Source of the DNA: Spirosoma foliorum
Lineage (GTDB): Bacteria; Bacteroidota; Bacteroidia; Cytophagales; Spirosomataceae
Reading direction: 5' to 3'
DNA: 64,000 nt
Assembly (NCBI RefSeq): GCF_014117325.1
Contig: NZ_CP059732.1
Coordinates: 1,984,001 to 2,048,000, forward strand
The notes beneath the pieces were generated by a model that saw nothing but the letters and a program-made list of their open reading frames with translations, ran no database searches and was not told the DNA's origin. Positions 1 through 8,780 of the stretch are shown piece by piece. Position numbers and translations under genes: made by a program. Positions within the stretch are counted from its first letter, which is position 1, and each line of letters opens with the position of its first letter.

Positions 1-1
1 C

Positions 2-463
2 CGCCAATATGATGCTGATGGAACCCTGCGCGACTGGTGGACCAAAGAGGATGCCGCCAATTTTACCAAACGCGCCGATAAAGTAAAAGAGCAGTTCGCT
101 GGCTTCAGGGTACTTGATTCACTCAAGGTAAACGGCCAACTAACGCTGGGCGAAAATCTGGCCGACCTCGGTGGGCTGGCCATTGCCTTCGACGCGTTTA
201 AGAAAACCAACCAAGGCCAGGGTGAAACCAAAATCGACAGGTTCACGCCCGACCAGCGGTTCTTCCTGTCGTGGGCGCAGGTTTGGCGGGCTAACGTGCT
301 GACCGAATCGCAGGCTCAACGGCTATTAACCGATCCGCACGCACCCGATCAGTTTCGCTGCAATGGACCACTTACCAACTTTGATGCTTGGTACAAAGCG
401 TTCAATGTGCAACCGGCTGAGAAAATGTACAAGGCGCCTGGCCAGCGGATCAAGGTCTGGTAA
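2..463 (+). CDS. M13 (neprilysin-type) zinc metallopeptidase, C-terminal part
   Basis: Only the last 153 residues are in the window; the gene enters from the left edge. M13 enzymes are usually 650-700 residue secreted or periplasmic oligopeptidases. The visible part begins with RQYDADGTLRDWW, which in the family lies just after the HGFDD segment, and contains GENLADLGG. Its Glu (visible residue 51) is the third zinc ligand and the Asp four residues later is the conserved partner. The tail CNGPLTNFDAWYKAFNV and the final KVW are the usual M13 ending. The HExxH motif must lie upstream, outside the window. The frame is open from base 2 to the TAA at 461-463. A small lipoprotein gene follows 77 bp downstream on the same strand. 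Confidence 0.93.
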   Translation, partial: RQYDADGTLRDWWTKEDAANFTKRADKVKEQFAGFRVLDSLKVNGQLTLGENLADLGGLAIAFDAFKKTNQGQGETKIDRFTPDQRFFLSWAQVWRANVLTESQAQRLLTDPHAPDQFRCNGPLTNFDAWYKAFNVQPAEKMYKAPGQRIKVW

Positions 464-540
464 GAGCAGAAAAATAGTCATCTATCCACACCATTTTAGC
501 CCATCAATACCTATCCAAACCTCTTTTACCCCCTTCAATC

Positions 541-867
541 ATGAAAATTTCCTTCGCATCAGGTTTATTGGTTCGTTTTTTATTGGCTGCTTCGTTCAGC
601 AGTCTTGTCGCCTGTTCACCCGTTTTACAGTCCATCCGCCTAAGTAAACTATCACGTCAACAACCAGCCGAAATCGTGGCCGATGTATCCCCTGAAGCCG
701 GACCCGAACCGGTATCATTTATGGAGGAGAGCCAGCAACTCGGTGCTGAAGCAACCTACGGTTTTCCACCCCCAATGCCCTCGAGCTACCGATGGGTGTT
801 CATTGTCAAGAATGGAGATCGGAATACGCCCGGCCTGGGGCATTGGGTTGTTAAGCCCAATCAATAG
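541..867 (+). CDS. Small putative lipoprotein, unknown function
   Basis: This ORF encodes 108 residues. The N-terminus has two basic residues, a hydrophobic stretch and a lipobox-like LVACS with Cys25, so it could be exported and lipid-modified. The rest is short and Pro/Glu-rich (GPEPVSF, GFPPPMPSS) and ends in GLGHWVVKPNQ; I recognise no domain. It lies 77 bp after the peptidase stop on the same strand and may share its transcript. The start ATG is the only one that keeps the signal sequence. A longer overlapping ORF in another frame at 363 is not protein-like. The gene is probable but not certain. Confidence 0.5.
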   Translation: MKISFASGLLVRFLLAASFSSLVACSPVLQSIRLSKLSRQQPAEIVADVSPEAGPEPVSFMEESQQLGAEATYGFPPPMPSSYRWVFIVKNGDRNTPGLGHWVVKPNQ

Positions 868-1031
868 CGTCGATGTGCACTGCTCATTCGCTTAGGTCAC
901 CATCCGGGTGTTTTCCTGAACGAACGTATGGGTCAAATGAGCTTAATCCGATTGAGTTCGTAACCATATTCAATAGGGTAGGTAGGGTTGTAAATCCAGC
1001 CTGAGCCGCTCATTCATTTACTAAAAAAAAC

Positions 1032-2793
1032 ATGATCATTAACTATTTTACCTATCTATTTATATCCCTATCTGTAGTTGCATTTGGTTTTAAACCACCA
1101 AAACAGAAAACTACTGCAACCACGAATAAAGCATTTGCAGGTTTAGAAGATCGTCTTTTAGATGCTTACTGGAAACAACATCCTTCAGATGGCATATTTG
1201 TCGGCTATGGCAAATATTATGATAAATTAATCATACCCGGCAACGCGTCAGTTGCCAGCGACATTGTATTCGCTAAACGTTGGCTTGATTCCTTAAATAA
1301 AGTAAATGTTTCGAGACTTAGTAACAACAATAAGATAAGCCTGAATATTATTAAAAATCAATTACAAAGTGATATCTGGTACCTGTCTGTTTTCAGGCGG
1401 CAGGAATGGGATGCATCCTTGTACAATATCAGTGCTGAGTGCGACTACATTCTTAATCAGCCCTATGCCCCGCTAGAAAAAAGGCTTGCCATTCTTACTA
1501 ATCATTTACAACATGTGGATGACTATTACAAAGCGGCTACTCATATGCTTCATAAGCCAACAAAAGAACATATTGAACTGACAATTAGGCAAAATCAGGG
1601 GGGGGCTCACTCTTTTTGGAGCTGCGTTAAGCGACTCCATAAGCATTTCCCATTTAGGAGCAGCGGATAAAGTTCGTTTACAGAAAAATGTAGAAAAAAC
1701 AATTAAGGCAATCAATACATATGTAGTCGGTTTGAAAGCTATAGTTGCGGACAGAAACTACGTCTTTAGAAGTTTTAGAATTGGTAAAGATTTATATGCG
1801 ACAAAATTTAAGTTTGACCTTACTACAAATTTTACGCCTGTAGAAATATATGAGAAGGCGTTGACAGACAAAAAAATGTATCAGCAAAAAATGACTATTC
1901 TCGCTAATGGTTTGTGGCAAAAATATTACGGCAGCCGGCCGAAGCCCGCTGAAGACAAGCAGTTAATGAAACTGGTATTGGATAAAGTAGAGGTACAACA
2001 TGCGGCTCCCAGCGTTTTTTTTGACTCGCTTACGAATCAAGTTTACAAACTGAAAAAATTTATTCTTGAAAAAAAGTTATTCGATCTCGATACAGCAGCA
2101 ACGCCAATAATAGTAAGACTCATGCCGGAATATGCTCGGGGTCGTGTTGCTGCCAGCGCGGAGTTTGTTCCCCCTTATCAAAAACAGGGGGCTACTTATT
2201 TCAACATTGATGATCTCACCAGGTATTCACCTGAAAAAGCAGATGGCTTGTTAAGAGAACTTAACAATTATGGTTCTCAGATATTGTCTATACACGAAGC
2301 CGTACCCGGACACTGTGTTCAGGGCATTTATAATAAGAAGAATTCACCGGATGTTGTCCGGTCAGTTTTTCAAAATGGCGCTATGATAGAAGGATGGGCT
2401 GTGTATGCAGAAGATATGATGCTGGAAAATGGATGGGGTGGCGGTGCGCCAGAACTGGAATTAGCCTTCTATAAATGGAAGCTTAAAGTACTTTCCAATG
2501 TTTTAATTGACTACGAAATTCAATGTCTAAATGCATCAAAGGAGTCCATTGTGAATTTTTTAACAAAAGAGTGCTTTCAGTCGAATGCACAGGCAGAAGA
2601 AAAATACCGCAGAGCAACCGTCTCCCAAGTACAGCTTTGTTCATATTATACCGGTGCTTCGGCCATTCATATACTTCGTGATGATTACAAAAGAAAATTG
2701 GGTAATCGATATAATTTAAAAGACTTTCATGAAATGTTTCTGAGTTTTGGCAGCTCACCCGTTAAATACATACGGGAGCGGATGATGCAGTAA
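1032..2793 (+). pseudogene. DUF885 family protein, split by a one-base frameshift
   Basis: Two ORFs (1032-1670 and the frame ending at 2793) join into one DUF885 protein of about 585 residues. DUF885 proteins are exported, peptidase-like putative metalloenzymes. The N-terminus carries a signal-like hydrophobic segment, then the family entry region (AYWKQHPSDGIFVGYGKYY). The second part has the hallmark HEAVPGHCVQ (near 2293-2322), then EGWAVYAEDMM and a C-terminal YTGASAIHIL. The break is at a run of eight G (1598-1605). Removing one G gives continuous family-like sequence (QNQGGLTLFGAALSDS). The gene is visibly richer in A/T and in AAA/AAT codons than its neighbours, which suggests recent acquisition. 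It is either a true frameshift or a homopolymer sequencing error. Confidence 0.85.
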
Positions 2794-2928
2794 ACTTCAG
2801 ATTTCTGTATTTGTGGTGTGGGATTCTAAGAATCCGATACCACTCAACTCCATTTTACAAGAAAATCCTGTACAGGCCAAACGCCACAATAAATGCGGTA
2901 GCTAGGGTAAGTAGAAACCAGGTTCAAT

Positions 2929-3129
2929 ATGATAGAAGCGATTTTTACCGGTCTAGCTTTAGGGTCTTTACTAGCCTATACACCATCGACGCGATTGGTA
3001 CAGTCGCCGGTTGAATTGCCCAAGAATCAGCAGATTTTCTAGCAGGAGCTGCAAAACCTCTGCGGCAACGCGTATGAAGGAACGGTCGTGGCGTCACCGG
3101 CAAATGACACGACCTATACAAAAAATTAA
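2929..3129 (+). pseudogene. Remnant of a small secreted protein with an internal stop
   Basis: Starting at ATG 2929 the frame reads a hydrophobic leader (IFTGLALGSLLAYTPS), then SPVELPKNQQIF, an in-frame TAG at 3040-3042, then QELQNLCGNAYEGTVV and a premature end at 3127-3129. The segment after the stop (L-x-x-LCGNAYEG) resembles a conserved Bacteroidota secreted protein of unknown function whose C-terminal half is missing here. The same frame stays protein-like on both sides of the TAG, so I read it as a decayed gene rather than a new short one. It sits between the DUF885 gene and a second DUF885 remnant. Confidence 0.45.
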
Positions 3130-3144
3130 TTTTTAGTCACCTGA

Positions 3145-3318
3145 TCTCCACTGGCCTTTGGGCAAACAGCTGCCCCCTCATCGGCCGGCTTTCAACCTAT
3201 GTTGACGTCCTATTACGAAGATTATTTAAAACAGAATCCAGCAATTGCTTCTTACCTGGGCGATTACCACTACAGTGATCAACTCGAAAACTGTTTAAGT
3301 CAACTGTCTTGTACATAA
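3145..3318 (+). pseudogene. N-terminal remnant of a second DUF885 protein
   Basis: After a TGA at 3142-3144 this frame reads SPLAFGQTAAPSSAGF, which looks like the end of a signal peptide. It continues MLTSYYEDYLKQNP and ASYLGDYHYSDQLENCLSQ, then stops at 3316-3318. The NPAIASYLGDY...D segment matches the entry region of DUF885 proteins, like the frameshifted copy 2 kb upstream, but base composition here is ordinary. Only about 50 codons remain and the rest of the gene is not found beyond the IS3 element that begins 72 bp downstream. I infer an older resident DUF885 gene that has decayed. Confidence 0.5.
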
Positions 3319-3479
3319 TTTATTTGGACGTTTAATTGAACGGTGGTCGGGTTGACCCGTCCTGGAAAGTGTTGACCGTTTGTCCGATCCTGAAAATAAG
3401 TTGTCAGTTATTGGGTCAGAAAATATTGGCTAATCTTAATCCTGATATAGGGTTGTCAAAGTAGATAAAACGGATGGAC

Positions 3480-4376
3480 TTACCCCAATTGGCCTTGGTC
3501 CCGGACAACTTTTGACCGTTTATATACCTTCGGTTTCCAATGCTTTTTCAGCGGGTGCTCGCTCTGATGAGCCATCACTGGAGTCAGGTATCCACAGCTC
3601 ATGTGGGGCCGCAGATGGTTGTAATTATAAATACTTTTATGAACCGCTTTCTCTGCCTCCTCAAAAGTAACGAACACTCGGTTCAGCCGGAAATCCGTCT
3701 TTAGAATTCCATTCACCCGTTCAGCGATAGCGTTTTCATAAGGGTCGCCTTGCTGCGTCATACTAATCAAAATGTTGGCCCCTTTCAACTTGCGGACGTA
3801 GTCAAAACTACAATATTGGCTGCCTCGATCAGAATGATGGATCAGTTCTTCTTCCCTTTCCAAATGGGTTGATAAGGCCATATCCAGGGCCTTTAGACTG
3901 CCTTCCGCCGTCAAGAATGGGTGAAGACAGTAACCCACAATCAGCTTTGAATAAGCGTCCGTTATTAACGATAGGTAGCCAAATCCCAACCCAATATACA
4001 AGTAAGTTATATCACTAACCCAAACCTGCCTGGGAGCTGTTATCACCCTATCAATAAGCAGATTAGGATATCGCTGTAAACGGTGATTGGAATTAGTTGT
4101 CTGGGGTACCTGTCGACCCTGACGGATAACCATAGCATGATTGTACAAGATCTTGCGCAGCTTGTCACGCCCTAATTTGATACCACTTTTAGCTAATGGC
4201 TCTGCCAGCAGAAGATGTAATTTCCGGGTGCCCAAGCCAGACACATCTCGTCTGAGCGCAGTCACTAAGTCCAGTACTAACATCGAATGGCTCACCGATC
4301 GCTGAGCGCGTTGTTTTCTAGCATGAAACGCTTGTCGGCTCACACCAAACAGTCGGCAAAGGCTTCCGACACTCAC
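3480..4376 (-). CDS. IS3 transposase OrfB (integrase catalytic core)
   Basis: This is the 298-residue catalytic half of the IS3 transposase. The N-terminal HTH_21-type region (LCRLFGVSRQAFHARKQR) is followed by the rve core. The catalytic residues are visible as Asp in WVSDITYLY, Asp in HHSDRGSQY and Glu in ENAIAERVNG; the last two are separated by exactly 35 residues, the D(35)E spacing. YNYNHLRPHMSCGYLTP is the usual C-terminal motif. The frame is open upstream of this ATG through the slippery site at 4424-4430. The functional product is therefore likely the OrfAB fusion made by -1 frameshifting. Both frames are unbroken. Confidence 0.9.
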   Translation of the reverse strand: MSVGSLCRLFGVSRQAFHARKQRAQRSVSHSMLVLDLVTALRRDVSGLGTRKLHLLLAEPLAKSGIKLGRDKLRKILYNHAMVIRQGRQVPQTTNSNHRLQRYPNLLIDRVITAPRQVWVSDITYLYIGLGFGYLSLITDAYSKLIVGYCLHPFLTAEGSLKALDMALSTHLEREEELIHHSDRGSQYCSFDYVRKLKGANILISMTQQGDPYENAIAERVNGILKTDFRLNRVFVTFEEAEKAVHKSIYNYNHLRPHMSCGYLTPVMAHQSEHPLKKHWKPKVYKRSKVVRDQGQLG

Positions 4377-4402
4377 CTTTGCTATCTCGTTTTCACGAAG
4401 AT

Positions 4403-4780
4403 TTAGGACCGTTTGGTGCCAGACTTTTTTCTGATCGGCACGTTTAATTCTTTTTCAGCGGTCTCAATCATGGTGTTGAGTGCCAGGATCAACAAGTTGG
4501 CTTGCTGTAGAGTCTGTTCCAACTCCTCATTTCGCTGTTTTAAGGCGGCCATGTCGCGCTTTTGTGCTTGCTTCATGGCGGGTAAAGTTAGCAGGCCCGT
4601 CTTCAACTTCTGGCGATAGAGTTGGACCCCGCTGCGCAGAGTATGGCCACTGTGAATACCTAAATCTTCCATCACCTGGCTTACTTCTTCCCCGCCAAAG
4701 AGGATACGAAAAACGGCGGTCTCTCGGAGTTGTTCGCTGTACTGAAAGCGACTCAGCAGGTCGCGAATGTGGTCTTGCAT
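4403..4780 (-). CDS. IS3 transposase OrfA (helix-turn-helix subunit)
   Basis: OrfA is about 125 residues from ATG 4780. A TTG at 4810 is also in frame but would lie inside the terminal inverted repeat, so ATG is preferred. The N-terminal half is an HTH_Tnp_1-type DNA-binding domain (LGIHSGHTLRSGVQLYRQKL). The C-terminal half is a heptad-rich coiled coil (KQRNEELEQTLQQANLLIL), which mediates oligomerisation in this family. The reading frame ends just after the A AAA AAG slippery heptamer, as expected for an IS3 orfA. OrfB follows in the -1 frame. Confidence 0.85.
   Translation of the reverse strand: MQDHIRDLLSRFQYSEQLRETAVFRILFGGEEVSQVMEDLGIHSGHTLRSGVQLYRQKLKTGLLTLPAMKQAQKRDMAALKQRNEELEQTLQQANLLILALNTMIETAEKELNVPIRKKSGTKRS
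4424..4430 (-). promoter_or_regulatory. Programmed -1 ribosomal frameshift site (A6G) of the IS3 element
   Basis: On the minus strand the orfA codons AGA AAA AAG contain the heptamer A AAA AAG. Slipping back one base gives AAA AAA GTC TGG, which enters the open orfB frame 15 codons before orfB's first ATG. This is the classic IS3/IS911 arrangement for producing OrfAB. The motif is seen directly; frameshifting itself is inferred from the family. Confidence 0.8.
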
Positions 4781-4988
4781 GGTTGTCGATTTTGGGTGAA
4801 AATCTGACAACCTATTTCAGTGTAAGACAGGTAGGAGGGAAGGGGCTAGAAACGGCACTTTTTGCGTTCAATAAATCCGTTCAGTTTAGTAGTCCGCAAG
4901 TTTGACACGTTCTGAGCTTTTTCTGGACGAATTAATGGTTAATACATCCAGTTTATGACGATTCTGAAGTAGTTCAACCATTTAAGAG

Positions 4989-5306
4989 TTAAGAGCGCCA
5001 CGCATCATCTAAGTCATTGGCAGCTTCCCGCTCTACATCCCTCTCATAAGAGGCTTAAGGTAGTTGCAAAACGATAAAAGCTGTATTCCTCAAGTTGCTC
5101 AGCATGTGATCTATATTTTTCTGCCAATTGATGCTCTGCTTTTCCAGGTGTTGATGTATGCTGTGCTTTGGGAAAATTTCTTGACCCTCAGTGGCTAACC
5201 AGATCAGGCAGCGGCTAAGGGGCCGATCAGGGTCGAGCTTAGCCGAGCTCGGGGATGAATCGGCGGGTAAAATCGCACGGACGGTAGCGCTGAGTCCGTG
5301 TACCGA
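4989..5306 (-). pseudogene. Unidentified decayed coding fragment
   Basis: On the minus strand one frame reads about 83 codons without an ATG. It begins after a TAA (VHGLSATVRAILPADSS), passes through CLIWLATEGQEIFPKHS and WQKNIDHMLSNLRNTAFIV, stops at 5055-5057, and continues in frame as YERDVEREAANDLDDAWRS to a second stop at 4989-4991. The amino acid composition is protein-like (helical, mixed charged and hydrophobic), but I cannot assign a family. Two in-frame stops and the missing start suggest a relic next to the IS3 element. It could also be a chance open frame. Confidence 0.25.
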
Positions 5307-6186
5307 TTACTGTTGACTTGAGCAATGGGGATACCTGGTTACCAACTGGCACAAAGCGAATTAGGCTTACTGCTGCTTGATCAGCGCTTTTTAGCTTCTC
5401 TGGTTTTGCGGAGAAGCCAAGCCCGGCAACTGCGAGTAAAGGCCCGCCAACCTACCCTGGTTAGGAAGCTTTACTCTAGGGTAGTCCTGCGAAATGGGAG
5501 GGGGTCGCCCGAGCGGATAATTCACGGTCGGCCCTCGTCGTCATTTACTGAAAGCGGAGTAAATAGCTATCGCACGAATAGGGCCTTTAAAGAGGTATCT
5601 AGCACATGAAGGCTTATAGTTGTATTTTTTGTCAACTGTGGCCGGCATTGATTAATGCCTGGTAAGCCAGCTGTACGGTCCATGAACAAGGACCGGCCCG
5701 TACGCCCAGAAAAATAGACTTCCCCGTAAAGTGTTGCTAGTTAGATACCTGACAGTATCGATCCCACCTGAATAGGCCTACAAAACGCTTTTTTCAATTA
5801 CAGTAACCGGGCTTAGTCGTTAGAATCCTAAGCCGAAATAGTGAATGGCTACCTCCCTTTTTAAGCCGCCCTGTAAGATGGCCAACAGGGCAGACTACCC
5901 CCCATTGCCAGACGGATTCATCTGCGAACAGCTAGCAATATACATTTCCCCAAACTTATACCTGCTAGTTCAATGCGCATCATGGCGCAGTCGGCGCTTG
6001 TTTAACACACGCAACGGATAGAGCTGATATTAAAGAAGGTTAATGTTGCCCAACTTTCAAAAATTGGTAATATTGTCAACTGGTACGAAGCCGTCAGGCT
6101 GGCAATGGCAGAACAGGCAACGGCAGCAAAAAATAGCGGATGTCAGTTTGTTGGTGACAGGCCATAACGGACACCCAAATTTCGCA
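5307..6186. other. About 880 bp with no gene I can support
   Basis: An ORF at 5325-5609 has a composition unlike a real protein (Arg/Ser-rich, no hydrophobic pattern). An in-frame extension upstream of the barrel gene (6043-6186) does not look like a leader. I see no transposase, RNA gene or clear hairpin here. The stretch is probably decayed sequence beside the IS3 element plus the promoter of the gene at 6187. Confidence 0.4.
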
Positions 6187-6810
6187 ATGAAACTATCCCT
6201 GTTTGTTTTACTTAGTGCCATCAGCCTGTGTACGGCTTATGCACAGTCAACGGCAGACTCGGCCGTCAACCGGACTAATAGTCTGAGAATTAACCCACTG
6301 AGTCTTATTGTCGCCGACGTATCTGTGTTTTATGAACGGATGCTGACCAAACGTGCATCGCTGGTGGGTGGGGTGGGCTTCGGTTCGGAAACGTATGAAT
6401 ATCACAACGCCAACACCCCCTCGCCGAGATTATTTCACTATAAGCGGGTTACATTGGAATACCGGCACTATTTCCCTCGGCGTCCTTTTTCCCACACTGG
6501 CTTTTACGCCGGGGTATACGGTCGCTATTCCGGGCTCACGCTCGACGACTATCAGTTCGACAATCAGGGTACTATTATTCGAGACCCGAGCGGTAAGTTA
6601 GTCAGGTCTATCCAGCAGCTTTACGTCTGGATGCCCGGCGCTATGGCTGGCGTACAGACAAGCACACCGCGAGTGGTGGTGGATTTGTTTCTGGGATTTC
6701 ACTATCAACTACCGACCAGCAGCCCCCCTCTCAAGGCAGTCCTGCCCGAACAGATGAGCCGGAAAGGGTTTACTCCCCGGTTTGGGCTGACCTTGGGCTA
6801 TCGGTTTTGA
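6187..6810 (+). CDS. Outer membrane beta-barrel protein (DUF3575-like)
   Basis: The start at 6187 is chosen because MKLSLFVLLSAISLCTAYAQ is a clean signal peptide; the ORF is open 48 codons further upstream without one. The mature part of about 188 residues alternates polar and hydrophobic residues in strand-like segments (ASLVGGVGFGSETYEY, RVTLEYRHYFP, GFYAGVYGRYSGL). It ends in FGLTLGYRF, the C-terminal Phe signature of outer membrane barrels. The NPLSLIVADVSVFYERML opening is shared with the barrel at 50202-50813 (TNLFAPVSLFYERAL), so the two are paralogues. Its function is unknown; such small barrels are structural or serve as minor porins. Confidence 0.8.
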   Translation: MKLSLFVLLSAISLCTAYAQSTADSAVNRTNSLRINPLSLIVADVSVFYERMLTKRASLVGGVGFGSETYEYHNANTPSPRLFHYKRVTLEYRHYFPRRPFSHTGFYAGVYGRYSGLTLDDYQFDNQGTIIRDPSGKLVRSIQQLYVWMPGAMAGVQTSTPRVVVDLFLGFHYQLPTSSPPLKAVLPEQMSRKGFTPRFGLTLGYRF

Positions 6811-7187
6811 TGATGAGATCGTGTAAGGTCTGAGACTCAGCCCACGTATAAGATTTTTTACTCACCAGTATGGAAATGGGCTAACTGGGTTGACTCAACC
6901 GATACAAGAGACCATTGGATGCGATAAAAAAAGGACACAAATCACAGTCCGCGGCTGCGGTCACGACTTGACGAGTCGCATTTAAAACAAATACCCCATT
7001 TTAGGATGCTTATACATAACCAATATTCGCGCGTCTCCCTTTGGGGAGGATTTTAGAAGACGGTTATTTTTTGCTTTCTGTCAAACTAAGCTAGTCGCCT
7101 ATGGGGTTAACAGGTTTAAACAGTAGCGGACACCGCTAGCGTTCTTCTTGTAATAGATTCGCTACCTTATGCACTTTATGGACCCTT
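6811..7187. other. 377 bp intergenic region without a recognisable gene
   Basis: It holds the end of the barrel transcript and the promoter region of the YetF-like gene. Only short frames and no strong hairpin or repeat are visible. Confidence 0.4.
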
Positions 7188-7871
7188 ATGATGATTGATT
7201 TCAAAACCGTGTTCTTGGCTGATTTAGACTGGAGTTTAGCCCTACAGATTGTTCTGCGAACCTTAATCATGTTTTCAGTCATTCTAACTTTCTTACGGCT
7301 CTCAGGCAAAAAAGGGGTTAGTCAGTTATCAATCTTTGAGGTCGCTATTATTATTGGGCTGGGTTCAGCTGCAGGTGATCCGATGGCCAATCCGGATAAT
7401 GCTATTGTGCCCGCCCTGATAGTCTTTGCCACTATTCTACTGTTTTATCGGTGTATCACCTGGATGGCCTCCCGAAACGAAAAGTTTGAAACCTTGTTGG
7501 AAGGCGATCCGGTCTATGTCATCGAGGAAGGTGTCTTTGTCTTGGGTTCGGGGGAGCCTACATTTGCCAAGGACGAGTTTTTTGCTGAGATGCGGCAACA
7601 GAACATTGAGCACCTGGGGCAGGTAAAAACCGCTATTTTGGAGACGAACGGGAATCTGAGTTTTTTTTACTACGCCGATGAAGACGTCCAGCCGGGTTTA
7701 CCGGTACTGCCCAAACTTTACCACAAAAAAAGCAACTCATTAAGTCAAAGGGGCCAATATGCCTGTACGACTTGCGGCCAGATCGAGCAGATAACAGGAA
7801 GTCATCATACGTGTCCGCGCTGTCAGCAAACGGAATGGGTCCAAGCCGTTCAGACCCAGCGCAGAACTTAG
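7188..7871 (+). CDS. YetF/DUF421 family membrane protein with C-terminal zinc ribbon
   Basis: This protein has 227 residues. Hydrophobic segments at about residues 18-35, 48-65 and 68-88 form the membrane part, including the family motif LRLSGKKGVSQLSIFEVAIIIGLG in which GKK and the SIFE stretch are conserved. The cytoplasmic DUF421 domain follows (EGDPVYVIEEGVF, FAEMRQQNIEHLGQVKTAILETNG). The last 35 residues add a zinc ribbon: Cys193, Cys196, Cys209 and Cys212 (CTTC...CPRC), seen in only some members. YetF-type proteins are linked to the membrane and the spore or envelope, but their chemistry is unknown. It stands alone between two spacers. Confidence 0.88.
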   Translation: MMIDFKTVFLADLDWSLALQIVLRTLIMFSVILTFLRLSGKKGVSQLSIFEVAIIIGLGSAAGDPMANPDNAIVPALIVFATILLFYRCITWMASRNEKFETLLEGDPVYVIEEGVFVLGSGEPTFAKDEFFAEMRQQNIEHLGQVKTAILETNGNLSFFYYADEDVQPGLPVLPKLYHKKSNSLSQRGQYACTTCGQIEQITGSHHTCPRCQQTEWVQAVQTQRRT

Positions 7872-7956
7872 GGTTCTTGCGTTACGGGAGAAACTATGAC
7901 CTTCTCTCCTTATGCCAGGAATAGCATGGGAAAGAAATTAACATGATCGTCCAAAC

Positions 7957-8009
7957 AACGCTCGTTTCTGAGACGATTTCATTTTTGCATTGCACCCCAA
8001 ACGAGCGTT
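7957..8009. terminator. Inverted repeat downstream of the YetF-like gene
   Basis: Eleven-base arms AACGCTCGTTT (7957-7967) and AAACGAGCGTT (7999-8009) are perfectly complementary across a 31-nt loop. They lie about 85 bp after the gene's stop. A short T-run follows the right arm. This may be a terminator; the long loop makes it uncertain. Confidence 0.35.
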
Positions 8010-8076
8010 TAAGGAGATGCACCGCTAACAAATAACCCCGTTTTGAGTTATTTTTTTAACTAATCAATGGAAACGG

Positions 8077-8190
8077 ATGAAGAACCTGTCGATAACCTTT
8101 CTCCTGGCGGGAGCTGTAATGGGTCTGCTTTTAGTTTTTACGATAAACCAGGCCCGTACCAACCTGAACCGATCGCTGAAGGCTAAGTAG
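8077..8190 (+). CDS. Putative 37-residue single-pass membrane peptide
   Basis: ATG 8077 opens a 37-codon frame ending TAG 8188-8190. It has a positively charged start, a 20-residue hydrophobic helix (LSITFLLAGAVMGLLLVFTI) and a basic tail (QARTNLNRSLKAK). This resembles the short YtxH-like membrane peptides common in this group. It is too short to be certain, and a second frame overlaps from 8068 (METDEEPVDN...) that lacks a hydrophobic segment and is less convincing. Confidence 0.35.
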   Translation: MKNLSITFLLAGAVMGLLLVFTINQARTNLNRSLKAK

Positions 8191-8378
8191 TTGAGCGGGA
8201 CGGGGAGAGCGCCACTGCGATGCCGAGTAGGCAATCCCTCACTTGGCTAATGAGAAGCAGAACGTACTGTAAATAGGAGCCTTTATTGAGATTATCAATT
8301 ATCTGTCCGAATATACTTTGTTATTGAACCAGTTGCGCCGGGCAACTTTACTATAATTCAGGATCATAGTGACCAAGT

Positions 8379-8675
8379 TTACTTGTTATTTTTCTGGGCA
8401 GAATCCACGACCTTAACGACGCTGCCCCGACCGGTATTCACCGAGTTTACATCTTTGGCATTGACCCGAACACTACCGTTTGCGCGGAAAATTACGTCTG
8501 CTTTCTGGGTAATCAGTTTCTCAGCGTGAACCGTTCCATTGGCTAAGTTGGATAAATTTATAGTCTTAACGCTGCCTTGTAACGTTATCGTAGCATTGCC
8601 CTGACCTTAATCTGTTGAAAAGGCTGTAGGTTTTCCGGAAAGCAACTTATATACTATCTTGCTCCTCAGGTGTAT
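8379..8675 (-). pseudogene. C-terminal remnant of a GIN-domain (DUF2807) protein
   Basis: On the minus strand the frame ending TAA 8381-8379 reads GQGNATITLQGSVKTINLSN, then HAEKLITQKADVIF and GSVRVNAKDVNSVNTGRGSV. This is the repetitive beta-solenoid pattern of the GIN/DUF2807 'head' domain found in many exported Bacteroidota proteins. About 76 codons upstream of the end there is an in-frame TAA (8607-8609). The frame continues for some 20 codons (KLLSGKPTAFSTD) before it is lost. No start, signal peptide or N-terminal half remains, so this is a decayed gene. A different minus-strand frame nearby (8647-8748) also ends like a protein tail but I cannot identify it. Confidence 0.6.
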
Positions 8676-8780
8676 GTCTGATGATAATCGGGTTGATTCG
8701 ATACCCATAGCCTGATAGATCAACTTCGATCCTATTCGTTGAACTGGGCTAGCATTACTCGTCCTCGCTTAGACGTTGGA

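Larger units (their letters stand above)
3391..4819 (-). mobile_element. IS3-family insertion sequence, two-frame orfA/orfB
   Basis: A complete-looking element of about 1.43 kb. Its transposase frames are on the minus strand. The ends form an imperfect inverted repeat: TGAAAATAAGTTGTCAG at 3391-3407 and, on the other strand, TGAAATAGGTTGTCAG at 4819-4804. Both begin with the TG typical of IS3 ends. I see no convincing 3-4 bp target duplication directly outside these positions, so the exact limits are uncertain by a few bases or the copy is old. OrfA carries the helix-turn-helix, OrfB the integrase core with an intact DDE triad, and an A6G slippery site joins them, so the element may still be able to move. 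Confidence 0.85.

Noticed and set aside
2811..3014. 67-codon plus-strand ORF
   Set aside because: The overlapping frame from 2929 shows a leader and a conserved segment, while this one does not.
3391..4819. Target-site duplication of the IS3 element
   Set aside because: Bases just outside the inverted repeats do not match on the two sides, so no duplication is claimed.
5325..5609. 94-codon ORF on the plus strand
   Set aside because: Composition is Arg/Ser-rich without a hydrophobic pattern or motif, and the GC-rich stretch yields open frames by chance.
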